From 70-18 sp041691815 (lineage in GTDB: Bacteria; Pseudomonadota; Alphaproteobacteria; Acetobacterales; Acetobacteraceae): DNA of 44,098 nt. Position numbers and translations under genes: made by a program. This document shows positions 1 to 7,514 of the stretch, piece after piece (positions within the stretch are counted from its first letter, which is position 1; each line of letters begins with the position of its first letter). The notes under the pieces are model-generated. The model made no database searches. It worked only from the letters and a program-made list of their open reading frames with translations, and had not been told where the DNA came from. The stretch is from the NCBI GenBank assembly GCA_041691815.1, contig JBEPTZ010000023.1, positions 1-44,098 of the forward strand, given 5' to 3'.

Positions 1-2
1 AG

Positions 3-1358
3 ATCCCCAAGGGCGTGCTGCTGGTCGGCCCGCCCGGCACCGGCAAGACGCTGCTCGCCCGTGCCATCGCCGGCGAGGCCAACGTGCCATTCTTCACCAT
101 CTCGGGTTCCGATTTCGTCGAGATGTTCGTCGGCGTCGGTGCCAGCCGGGTGCGCGACATGTTCGAGCAGGGCAAGAAGAACGCCCCCTGCATTATCTTC
201 ATCGACGAGATCGACGCGGTCGGCCGCCATCGCGGTGCCGGCCTCGGTGGCGGCAACGACGAGCGCGAGCAGACCCTCAACCAGATGCTGGTCGAGATGG
301 ACGGCTTCGAGAGCAACGAAGGCGTGATCCTGATCGCCGCCACCAACCGGCCGGACGTGCTGGACCCCGCATTGCTGCGCCCCGGCCGCTTCGACCGTCA
401 GGTGGTGGTGCCTAACCCCGATGTGCGCGGCCGCGAGAAGATTCTGCGCGTGCATATGCGCAAGGTGCCGCTGGGTAGCGATGTCGACCCCAAGGTGATC
501 GCCCGCGGCACCCCCGGCTTCTCCGGCGCCGACCTCGCCAACCTGGTCAATGAGGCCGCCCTGCTGGCCGCCCGCCTGGGCAAGCGGGTGGTGGCGATGG
601 CCGAGTTCGAACACGCCAAGGACAAGGTGATGATGGGCGCGGAGCGCCGCAGCCTGGTGATGTCCGACGACGAGAAGGAGATGACCGCCTACCACGAATC
701 CGGCCACGCCATCTGCTCGCTGCTGGAGCCGGAATGCGACCCGATCCACAAGGCCACCATCATCCCGCGCGGCCGCGCGCTTGGCATGGTGATGAGCCTG
801 CCGGAAGGCGACCGCTACTCGTTGAGCCGCGCCAAGTGCATCGCCCGGCTGGTGATGGGCATGGGTGGCCGCGTGGCCGAGGAGCTGATTTTCGGCGCCG
901 ACAAGGTCTCCAACGGCGCCAGCGGCGACATCAAGATGGCCACCAACCTGGCCCGCGCGATGGTCACCGAATGGGGCATGAGCGACAAGCTCGGCATGAT
1001 CGCCTATGGCGACAACAGCCAGGAGGTGTTCCTGGGCCACTCGGTGACCCAGAACAAGAACGTCTCGGAAGCCACCGCGCGCGAGATCGACGCCGAGGTG
1101 AAGGAGATCATCGACGCCGCCTATGCCCGCGCCCGCCACCTGCTGACCGAGAACATCGACAAACTGCATCTGCTGGCCAAGGCGCTGCTGGAGCATGAGT
1201 CGCTGTCCGGCGAAGAAATCCGCCAGGTGATGGACGGCGAGAAGGTGGTCAAGCGCGTGGTCGACGAGCCGGCCGATGCCCGCCGCGCCTCGGTGCCGCA
1301 ATCCGGCCGTCCGCTGCCGCCCTCCGCCGGCCTCGGCCCGGCCCCGCAGCCGGGCTGA
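3..1358 (+). CDS. ftsH: ATP-dependent zinc metalloprotease FtsH, 5'-truncated by window edge
   Basis: This is the inner-membrane AAA+ protease that extracts and degrades membrane and regulatory proteins. The window opens inside the AAA module, so the N-terminal membrane segments are missing. Visible in order are Walker A (GPPGTGKT), Walker B (IIFIDEIDAVG), the second region of homology ending RPGRFDRQ, and the M41 zinc-protease motif HESGH. The C-terminal tail is Pro/Ala-rich. The frame is open from base 3 to the stop at 1358. folP starts 11 bases downstream, so this is probably the first visible gene of the folP-glmM-thiD operon. A second, complete FtsH lies at 7515-9359. The identification is secure; only the 5' part is unseen. 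Confidence 0.97.
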   Translation: MPKGVLLVGPPGTGKTLLARAIAGEANVPFFTISGSDFVEMFVGVGASRVRDMFEQGKKNAPCIIFIDEIDAVGRHRGAGLGGGNDEREQTLNQMLVEMDGFESNEGVILIAATNRPDVLDPALLRPGRFDRQVVVPNPDVRGREKILRVHMRKVPLGSDVDPKVIARGTPGFSGADLANLVNEAALLAARLGKRVVAMAEFEHAKDKVMMGAERRSLVMSDDEKEMTAYHESGHAICSLLEPECDPIHKATIIPRGRALGMVMSLPEGDRYSLSRAKCIARLVMGMGGRVAEELIFGADKVSNGASGDIKMATNLARAMVTEWGMSDKLGMIAYGDNSQEVFLGHSVTQNKNVSEATAREIDAEVKEIIDAAYARARHLLTENIDKLHLLAKALLEHESLSGEEIRQVMDGEKVVKRVVDEPADARRASVPQSGRPLPPSAGLGPAPQPG

Positions 1359-1369
1359 TCCTGCGGAAC

Positions 1370-2401
1370 GTGCCCGACTTGATCGAGCCGCTGGCCCTGA
1401 TGCAGGGCGCGCTGGCCGCCCAGGCGATCGAAACCGGACAGGCCCTCCCGCTTGCGGGGGGGCCTTGCGCTTTCGCGCTGGCCCGCTTGCCGGACGGCGC
1501 CATCGTGCCGGTGGCCAGCATCCCTGCGTCCCTGCGCCCGCTGCTCGCCCGGCTGACCGCGGCCCCGCCCGCCTGGGCCGGCCTGCCACTTGATCTGCCG
1601 GCTGGGCGCCCGTTGGTGATGGGTGTGCTGAACGTCACCCCCGACAGCTTCAGCGATGGCGGCGCGCATTCTGACCCCGCCAGCGCCATCGCCGCCGGCC
1701 TGGCGATGGCCGAGGCCGGCGCCGCGCTGATCGATGTCGGCGGCGAGACCACCCGCCCGCACGCCGCCCCCACCCCCCCAGAGGAGGAGCGGCGGCGCAT
1801 CCTGCCGGTGATCCGCGCGCTGGCAGCAGGGGGCGTCGCGGTTTCGGTCGATACCCGCCACGCCGCCACCATGGCCGCGGCTCTGGATGCCGGCGCCCGG
1901 GTGGTCAACGACGTCTCGGCACTGGCGCACGACCCCGAATCCGCCGGCGTGGTCGCCCAGGCCGGCTGCCCGGTGGTGCTGATGCATATGCGCGGCACCC
2001 CGGCCACCATGCACGAACACGCGCAGTACGCCGATGTCGCGCTGGAAGTGACCCAGGAACTCGCCGCCCGCATCGCCGCCGCTGAGGCCGCCGGCATCGC
2101 CCGCTCGGCGATCGCCATCGACCCCGGCATCGGCTTCGCCAAGATGACGGCGGACAATCTGGCCCTGCTGCGGCACCTGCCGGTGCTGCTCAATCTTGGC
2201 TGCCCGCTGCTGGTCGGCGTCTCGCGCAAGCGCTTCATCGGCGTGCTGGCCGGTGTGAAGTTGCCCAGCGGCCGGCTGTCCGGCTCGCTGGCCGCCGCCC
2301 TGCACGCAGCCGGGCACGGCGCCGCCATGCTGCGGGTGCACGATGTGGCGGAAACCATCCAGGCGCTGCGCATATGGCGCGGCCTCAACGGACTGGCGTA
2401 G
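1370..2401 (+). CDS. folP: Dihydropteroate synthase
   Basis: FolP condenses 4-aminobenzoate with hydroxymethyl-dihydropterin diphosphate in folate synthesis; it is the sulfonamide target. The TIM-barrel signatures are clear: MGVLNVTPDSFSDGG, DVGGETTRP, SVDTRHAATM, VNDVSAL, IDPGIGFAK and GVSRKRFIG. At 343 residues it is longer than the usual 270-290, because about 80 residues precede the first barrel signature. That extension has no recognised domain. The GTG start at 1370 follows ftsH by 11 bases. A later start would remove the extension, but the reading frame and codon use are continuous through it. It is co-transcribed with ftsH and glmM, a common alphaproteobacterial arrangement. Confidence 0.95.
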   Translation: MPDLIEPLALMQGALAAQAIETGQALPLAGGPCAFALARLPDGAIVPVASIPASLRPLLARLTAAPPAWAGLPLDLPAGRPLVMGVLNVTPDSFSDGGAHSDPASAIAAGLAMAEAGAALIDVGGETTRPHAAPTPPEEERRRILPVIRALAAGGVAVSVDTRHAATMAAALDAGARVVNDVSALAHDPESAGVVAQAGCPVVLMHMRGTPATMHEHAQYADVALEVTQELAARIAAAEAAGIARSAIAIDPGIGFAKMTADNLALLRHLPVLLNLGCPLLVGVSRKRFIGVLAGVKLPSGRLSGSLAAALHAAGHGAAMLRVHDVAETIQALRIWRGLNGLA

Positions 2402-2428
2402 ATTAGCCCGGCAACCGGAGTGCAGCCC

Positions 2429-2839
2429 ATGACCGAACGCAGAACCCTCAAATCCATGCTGGCCGAAGCCGAGAGCGCCATCACCCGGATTCCGGTGGCC
2501 GAGGCGCTGGCGATGCAGGGCGACGGCAAGACCACCTTCGTCGACCTGCGCGACCCCCGCGAGATCGAGCGCGACGGCACCATTCCGGGCGCCTTCCGGG
2601 TCACCCGCGGCATGCTGGAATTCTGGATCGACCCGGACAGCCCCTATTACAAGCCGATTTTCGGCGAGCCGCGCCGCTTCGTGTTCTTCTGCGCGATGGG
2701 CTGGCGCTCCTCGCTGGCGGCGCTGACCGCGCAGCAGATGGGGCTGGCCGAGGTGGCCGACCTGCAGGGTGGCCTCAAGGCCTGGCGCGACGCCGGCGGC
2801 CCGGTCGAGGCGCTGGCAGCCAAGCAGCCGGCCGCCTGA
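2429..2839 (+). CDS. Rhodanese-domain protein
   Basis: This is a single rhodanese domain of 136 residues, probably a cytoplasmic sulfurtransferase or persulfide carrier. The catalytic loop is FFCAMGWRSS with Cys88 as the expected persulfide site. Upstream are the fold hallmarks VDLRDPREIERDGTIPGA, and at the end DLQGGLKAWRDAGG. An in-frame GTG lies at 2420, but GGAG at 2417-2420 is spaced eight bases from ATG 2429, so that ATG is preferred. The gene sits between folP and glmM with short gaps and looks operonic. Its substrate cannot be read from the sequence. A second rhodanese domain occurs in the fusion protein at 38885-39934. Confidence 0.9.
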   Translation: MTERRTLKSMLAEAESAITRIPVAEALAMQGDGKTTFVDLRDPREIERDGTIPGAFRVTRGMLEFWIDPDSPYYKPIFGEPRRFVFFCAMGWRSSLAALTAQQMGLAEVADLQGGLKAWRDAGGPVEALAAKQPAA

Positions 2840-2852
2840 AGGTCCGGCGCAG

Positions 2853-4244
2853 ATGGCCCCCACCCGCCGCCTGTTCGGCACCGACGGCATCCGTGGCACC
2901 GCCAACACCGAGCCGATGAGTGCGGAGATCGCGCTGAAGCTCGGCCAGGCGGCCGGCCTGTTGTTCAGCCGCGGCAGCCATCGCCACCGCGTGCTGATCG
3001 GCAAGGACACCAGGCTGTCCGGCTATCTGATCGAACCGGCCTTGGTTGCCGGCTTCGTCGCCGCCGGCATGGACGTTTCGCTGGTCGGCCCGCTGCCCAC
3101 CCCGGCGATCGCGCTGCTGGCGCGCAACCTGCGCTGCGACCTCGGGGTGATGATCTCCGCCTCGCACAACACCTTCGAGGATAACGGCATCAAGCTGTTC
3201 GGCCCGGACGGCTACAAGCTGTCCGACGCCACCGAGGCGGAGATCGAGGCGTTGATGGCCAGCGACCTCGCCGCCCGCATGGCCACTCCGACCCGCCTCG
3301 GCCGCGCCAAGCGGCTGGAGGATGCCGGCGGCCGCTATATCGAGGCGGCGAAATCCACCTTCCCGCGCGGCATGCGGCTGGACGGGTTGAAGATCGTCGT
3401 CGATTGCGCCAACGGCGCCGCCTACAAGGTGGCGCCAGCGCTGCTGTGGGAACTCGGCGCCGAGGTGATCCCGCTCGGCGTCTCGCCCGACGGCTTCAAC
3501 ATCAACCACGAATGCGGCTCCACCGTGCCGGAATTCCTGCGCGGCGAGGTGCGCCGGCACGGCGCCGATCTCGGCCTGGCGCTGGACGGCGACGCCGACC
3601 GGCTGATCATGTCCGACGAGCATGGCAACCTGGTGGATGGCGACCAGATCCTGGCGCTGATCGCCCGCGCCTGGCACGAGTCCGGGCAGTTGCGCGGCGA
3701 TGCGGTGGTGGCCACCGTGATGTCCAACCTGGGGCTGGAGCGCTATCTGCAGGGCCGCGGCCTGACATTGCACCGCACCAATGTCGGCGACCGCTACGTG
3801 ATGGAGCGGATGCGCGCCGACGGCTTCAACCTGGGCGGCGAGCAGTCCGGCCACATGATCATGTCCGACTACGCCACCACCGGCGACGGGCTGCTGGCGG
3901 CGTTGCAGGTGCTGGCGGTGCTGGTGCAGCAGGGCCGCCCGGCCAGCCAGGTCTGCTCGGTGTTCGAGACCTTGCCGCAGAAGCTGCGCAGCGTCCGCTT
4001 CAACGGCGGCTCACCGCTGGAGGCGCCGCGGGTGGTGGCCGCCATCGCCGACGCCGAGGCCAGCCTCGCCGGGCATGGCCGGCTGCTGATCCGCAAGAGC
4101 GGCACCGAGCCGGTGATCCGGGTGATGGCCGAGGCCGCGGACGAGGTGCTGGTGGAACGCGTGGTGGCCGGGCTGTGCGACGTGATCGCCGAGGTGGCCC
4201 AGGCCGAGTCCGACGATGCCTCGGCGCTGCAGGGCGGCCGCTGA
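2853..4244 (+). CDS. glmM: Phosphoglucosamine mutase
   Basis: GlmM interconverts glucosamine-6-phosphate and glucosamine-1-phosphate on the way to UDP-GlcNAc for peptidoglycan and LPS. The protein of 463 residues begins with RRLFGTDGIRG, has the phosphoserine loop MISASHN (Ser104), the metal loop DGDADR, the sugar-binding GEQSGH segment and the phosphate-binding RKSGTEP motif near the end. An upstream in-frame extension to 2769 overlaps the rhodanese gene and has no family similarity, so ATG 2853 is chosen. The stop TGA shares its last base with the ATG of thiD, suggesting translational coupling. Confidence 0.97.
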   Translation: MAPTRRLFGTDGIRGTANTEPMSAEIALKLGQAAGLLFSRGSHRHRVLIGKDTRLSGYLIEPALVAGFVAAGMDVSLVGPLPTPAIALLARNLRCDLGVMISASHNTFEDNGIKLFGPDGYKLSDATEAEIEALMASDLAARMATPTRLGRAKRLEDAGGRYIEAAKSTFPRGMRLDGLKIVVDCANGAAYKVAPALLWELGAEVIPLGVSPDGFNINHECGSTVPEFLRGEVRRHGADLGLALDGDADRLIMSDEHGNLVDGDQILALIARAWHESGQLRGDAVVATVMSNLGLERYLQGRGLTLHRTNVGDRYVMERMRADGFNLGGEQSGHMIMSDYATTGDGLLAALQVLAVLVQQGRPASQVCSVFETLPQKLRSVRFNGGSPLEAPRVVAAIADAEASLAGHGRLLIRKSGTEPVIRVMAEAADEVLVERVVAGLCDVIAEVAQAESDDASALQGGR

Positions 4245-5098
4245 TGCCGGGCGCGGCGATGCCGCCCGCTTCGATGCGCGGCCCCGCTTCGATGCGCGGC
4301 AGGGTGCTGATCATCGCCGGGTCCGATTCCGGCGGCGGCGCCGGCATCCAGGCCGATATCAAGGCGGTCACCGCGCTGGCCGGCTTCGCGATGACTGCGA
4401 TCACCGCACTCACCGCCCAGAACACACTCGGCGTGCATGGGGTGTATCCGGTGCCGCCCGATTTCCTGCGCCTGCAGATGCGCTGCGTGCTCACCGATCT
4501 CGGTGCCGACGCGATCAAGACCGGCATGCTCGGCGACGCCGCGACGGTGGAGTTGGTGGCCGGCGAACTGGCCGAACGCGCCGCCGGCATCCCGCTGGTG
4601 GTGGACCCGGTGATGGTCGCCAAGGGTGGCGCCAGCCTGCTGGCCGACGACGCGGTGGCGCATATCCGCCGCGTGCTGTTGCCACTGGCCAGCCTGGTCA
4701 CCCCGAACCTGCCGGAAGCCGAAATTCTCGCCGGCATGGTGATCCGCGACGAGGCCGCGATGCGGCACGCCGCCGTGGCGCTGCTGACGCTCGGCGCGCC
4801 CGCGGTGCTGCTGAAAGGCGGCCATCTGCCCGGCGACGAGGTGGTCGACCTGCTGGCGACGGAAGACGGCATCGTCAGCTTTCGCGCCCCGCGCATCGCC
4901 ACCCGCCACACCCACGGCACTGGCTGCACCCTGGCCAGCGCCATCGCCGCCGGGCTGGCCCAGGGCATGAGCCTGCACGACGCGGTGGCCCGCGCCCGCA
5001 GCTATGTTCGCGCGGCGATCGCCGCGGCGCCGGGCTTTGGCGGGGGACATGGACCGTTGAACCATGCGGTGACGGTGGATGTGAGCAGGATCGGGTGA
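4244..5098 (+). CDS. thiD: Hydroxymethylpyrimidine/phosphomethylpyrimidine kinase
   Basis: ThiD phosphorylates HMP and HMP-phosphate in thiamine pyrophosphate synthesis. Ribokinase-fold signatures are AGSDSGGGAGIQADIK near the start, DPVMVAKGG in the middle and the anion-hole/catalytic loop HTHGTGCTLASAIAAG near the C-terminus. The product is 284 residues from ATG 4244, which overlaps the glmM stop by one base. Three further in-frame ATGs (4259, 4274, 4292) precede the conserved GRVLIIAGSDSGG, so the first 16 or so residues are uncertain. That stretch contains an 18-bp tandem duplication. The gene closes the visible operon. Confidence 0.94.
   Translation: MPGAAMPPASMRGPASMRGRVLIIAGSDSGGGAGIQADIKAVTALAGFAMTAITALTAQNTLGVHGVYPVPPDFLRLQMRCVLTDLGADAIKTGMLGDAATVELVAGELAERAAGIPLVVDPVMVAKGGASLLADDAVAHIRRVLLPLASLVTPNLPEAEILAGMVIRDEAAMRHAAVALLTLGAPAVLLKGGHLPGDEVVDLLATEDGIVSFRAPRIATRHTHGTGCTLASAIAAGLAQGMSLHDAVARARSYVRAAIAAAPGFGGGHGPLNHAVTVDVSRIG
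4265..4300 (+). repeat. 18-bp perfect tandem duplication at the thiD start
   Basis: Positions 4265-4282 and 4283-4300 are identical 18-mers. In the thiD frame they encode PASMRG twice, and each unit carries a possible ATG start. The duplication keeps frame and lies upstream of the conserved kinase fold. Confidence 0.9.
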
Positions 5099-5938
5099 GG
5101 CGAGGCGGTTCGATACGGTCTCGGGGCGAACCGCGGGGAGCGGCTCAATAGGGCGGGGCGGTTCGGGGGCTGCGCCTGGGCAGCGGCTGGTGTTGCCTGG
5201 TCGCACAGCAATCCGCTCACCCTTCGGCGGCGATCTGGGGCACGGGATGTTGGGCGAGCGCTGACGTGCTGGGCTCGACCGGGGTTTCCGCGCTGATGTT
5301 GATGGGCCGAAGTTGAGGGAGATCGTCCGCGGGACACGACGGCGCGGGGTCGTCGAGCAAGCCGTGGGCATCCGCCGTTGGATCGCGGGCGCGGAAGACG
5401 GGTGTATTCAGTGCGACATGGAGAATTTCGGTTATACAGATGACATCCCGCATCAGAAAAATCTCGTGTTTAATGTCGGAATATTTGAAAGTATTATTGA
5501 GAAAAACGGTCTGGGATTTTTTTTTCGATAGAAAAGAATGGCACTAATATCAAGCGTTACATGTTGATATTTTATAATAATTTCAAATTATTTTATATTG
5601 AGTTTCAATTATTTAAATTATTACACGAGATCACAACTGTTGATCAATACGATAGTGCCGCCGATAGCGAGCGAATCAGCGTGAATATAGCGAGCGAATC
5701 AGCGTGAATCTTGATGACGCAACGCGATTTTGTGGTAGACTCTTTACAGGTGAATAAGGACTCCTGGTGGGTGGCCGGCGGGGGTTCTGAGGCTGGTGTT
5801 TTGTCGGCGCGTAGCCAGAGCTGCGTCCTGTATTCCAGATGTCGACACCGTCGCTGGTGGAGACCGGATTAGGGTGCGGCTCGTTGCGCGAAACCGAGCG
5901 CCGCCTTCCATCAGGACGGTATATAAGGAATTGAAGCT
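5099..5938. other. 840-bp intergenic region with an AT-rich island
   Basis: No convincing gene lies here. The first part (5099-5400) is GC-rich and includes an inverted repeat, GCGGTTCG at 5105-5112 with CGAACCGC at 5127-5134, with no T-run after it. From about 5440 to 5660 the base composition flips to strongly AT-rich, unlike anything else in the window. This island holds the palindrome AATAATTT-C-AAATTATT at 5576-5592 and several A/T tracts that may bend DNA or bind an H-NS/MucR-like protein. A 23-bp tandem repeat follows at 5664-5709. A 72-codon open frame at 5313-5531 has no recognisable features. The region most likely carries the promoter of the Hint-domain gene. Confidence 0.6.
5664..5709. 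repeat. 23-bp perfect tandem direct repeat upstream of the Hint gene
   Basis: Positions 5664-5686 and 5687-5709 are identical, starting ATAGCGAGCG and ending CAGCGTGAAT. The repeat lies at the boundary between the AT-rich island and the GC-rich sequence, about 230 bases before the Hint-gene start. It could be a paired regulator site or a simple slippage duplication. Confidence 0.9.
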
Positions 5939-7261
5939 ATGGCGACGACGACGCTGAGTTTTGGAGCCGACAGCACTCTGTTGGGGCTTGATGTTTATAA
6001 GAAGGCTACGCCGGACGCTGCGACGCGCGCCCTGTTCAAGGCGTTTCCGAACGCCAGCTATACCGGTTCCGGGGCGACCAGTTTCGTGGTGACCCTGGTA
6101 ACTGGCAAGGTCGGTACTGGCGGAACGACACCGAGTTCGACCATGTTTCTGTCCACGACGGCTGGTGGCACGGTGGAGGCTGGTGGGTCTGTGACGGCTC
6201 AAACCACCTTCGGGCCGAACGTGATCGTCACCTTCACAACCAGTTCGGCGACGGACCTGGTAAACTTCCTGAAGGGTGTCTACATCGGCGACACGTCGGC
6301 TACCAGCGTTACGGAGTCGTTCAAGCTTGCCCTGACCGCCAAGGACGACAGCGGTAATCTGCAGCAGGTTAACAGTTTTTACGATGTACCCTGTTATCTG
6401 CGGGGAACCGGCATTGCCACGGCCCAGGGCGATGTGGCGGTGGAAGACCTGCGGATTGGCGACATGCTGCGCACCGCGGATGGCGCGCTGAAGCCGGTGA
6501 AGTTCATCGGAACGCAGAGCTTCGAGGCGGAATTCGTCGCCGTCACGCCGTCGCAGCGGCCGGTTCTGATCCGCAAGGATGCGATCGGTGAGGGTCTGCC
6601 GGCACGTGACCTGTATGTGTCGCCGTTGCACTGCCTGTATATCGACGGTGTGCTGGTGCCCGCGGTCGCGTTGGTCAACGGCGTTTCGATCGTGCGGACC
6701 GATGCGCCGAACGGCGTGGAATATTTCCACATCGAGCTCGATGCCCATGAGGTGATCCTGGCCGAGGGCCTGCCGGCCGAGTCGTTCATCGACGAGCAGA
6801 GCCGTGCGGTGTTCGACAACGCCTTTGAATACGAGATGCTTTATGGCGAGGGCGAGCGGCTGTCGCTGGTCGCGCCGCGGATCGAGGAAGGCTATAGCGT
6901 GGACGCCATGCGCCGCCGCATCGCTGCACGGGCGGGCGTGGAGTTCACCGCTGCGACGCCGATCTCGACGACCGGGCATGTCGAGCGGCTGGAAGATGGC
7001 GTGCTGACCGGCTGGGTGATGAACCAGGAAGCTGCCGATGCGGCGGTGGAACTGGAGATTCTGGTGGACGGTGAAGTGGTCGGCCGCGCCCTCGCCAACC
7101 GCTACCGCACCGACCTGGACCATGCTGGCCTGGCCGGTGGCCGTTGCGGCTTCACCATGGCGCTGCCCACGGCTGCGACCAGCCTCGATCAGGTGCAGGT
7201 CCGCGTCGCGGCGACTGGCGCCGATCTGCGCAAGGCGGTCCCGGTGGCTGCCGCGGCCTGA
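5939..7261 (+). CDS. Hint-domain (Hedgehog/intein-like) protein
   Basis: The protein has 440 residues in three parts. Residues 1-150 are Thr/Ser/Gly-rich, without a signal peptide or known domain. Residues 152-310 form a Hint_2-type domain: it begins with Cys152 in CYLRGTGIAT, continues AVEDLRIGDMLRTADG, then the block-B-like SPLHCLYIDGVLVPA and HIELDAHEVILAEGLPAES. Residues 340-435 form a C-terminal module (GHVERLEDGVLTGWVMN, LEILVDGEVVGRALANRYR) like those attached to Hint proteins and glycosyltransferases in related bacteria. Hint domains can self-process, but activity is not shown here. ATG 5939 has AAGGAA eight bases upstream. The N-terminal third has less GC-biased codons than the rest, suggesting a mosaic or acquired origin. 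The gene stands alone and ends in a terminator. Confidence 0.85.
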   Translation: MATTTLSFGADSTLLGLDVYKKATPDAATRALFKAFPNASYTGSGATSFVVTLVTGKVGTGGTTPSSTMFLSTTAGGTVEAGGSVTAQTTFGPNVIVTFTTSSATDLVNFLKGVYIGDTSATSVTESFKLALTAKDDSGNLQQVNSFYDVPCYLRGTGIATAQGDVAVEDLRIGDMLRTADGALKPVKFIGTQSFEAEFVAVTPSQRPVLIRKDAIGEGLPARDLYVSPLHCLYIDGVLVPAVALVNGVSIVRTDAPNGVEYFHIELDAHEVILAEGLPAESFIDEQSRAVFDNAFEYEMLYGEGERLSLVAPRIEEGYSVDAMRRRIAARAGVEFTAATPISTTGHVERLEDGVLTGWVMNQEAADAAVELEILVDGEVVGRALANRYRTDLDHAGLAGGRCGFTMALPTAATSLDQVQVRVAATGADLRKAVPVAAAA

Positions 7262-7310
7262 ACTCGATGGGTTGATTGGCCGCTGCGTTGAAGGCAGCGG
7301 CGACGGATCA

Positions 7311-7340
7311 GGCGGCTCCGGAGACGGGGCCGCCTTTTTC
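7311..7340 (+). terminator. Rho-independent terminator of the Hint gene
   Basis: A 10-bp stem (GGCGGCTCCG, 7311-7320, with CGGGGCCGCC, 7325-7334, one G-T wobble) closes a GAGA tetraloop and is followed directly by TTTTT. It lies 50 bases after the Hint stop codon. Confidence 0.92.
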
Positions 7341-7380
7341 GTGCGGTTTCGGCAGGGGAGGAAGCGAGAAAGCAATGTCT

Positions 7381-7490
7381 GCCACAGCGATATGGAGGCG
7401 CGGAGACGGACGCGCGGCACGCTGGAGCGGCGCAAGCCTCACTTTCGCGTTATCTTCACGCTCTTCGCCGCGCCTCTGCGTCGCTGTGGC
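7381..7490. repeat. Imperfect intergenic inverted repeat between convergent genes
   Basis: Arms of 23 bases at 7381-7403 and 7468-7490 pair except for four central positions. AGCAA and TTGCT a few bases outside also pair. The purine-rich GGAGGCGCGGAGACGG style resembles the perfect inverted repeat at 40864-41017, so both probably belong to one dispersed family. The copy lies between the Hint terminator and the 3' end of the second ftsH. Confidence 0.7.
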
Positions 7491-7514
7491 GAATGTTGCT
7501 TGCTTGCCCTGCCT

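Noticed and set aside
1121..3010. A 629-codon minus-strand frame across folP and glmM
   Set aside because: Antisense shadow of recognised genes with low-complexity composition and no domain.
5105..5134. Inverted repeat after thiD as a terminator
   Set aside because: The 8-bp stem has no following T-run and a 14-base loop; too weak to call a terminator.
5217..5453. A 78-codon minus-strand open frame with a Pro/Ser-rich tail
   Set aside because: No family similarity recognised and it overlaps the likely regulatory region; not supported as a gene.
5313..5531. A 72-codon plus-strand open frame in the intergenic region
   Set aside because: No ribosome-binding site of note, no recognisable domain, and it crosses an abrupt change in base composition; treated as chance.
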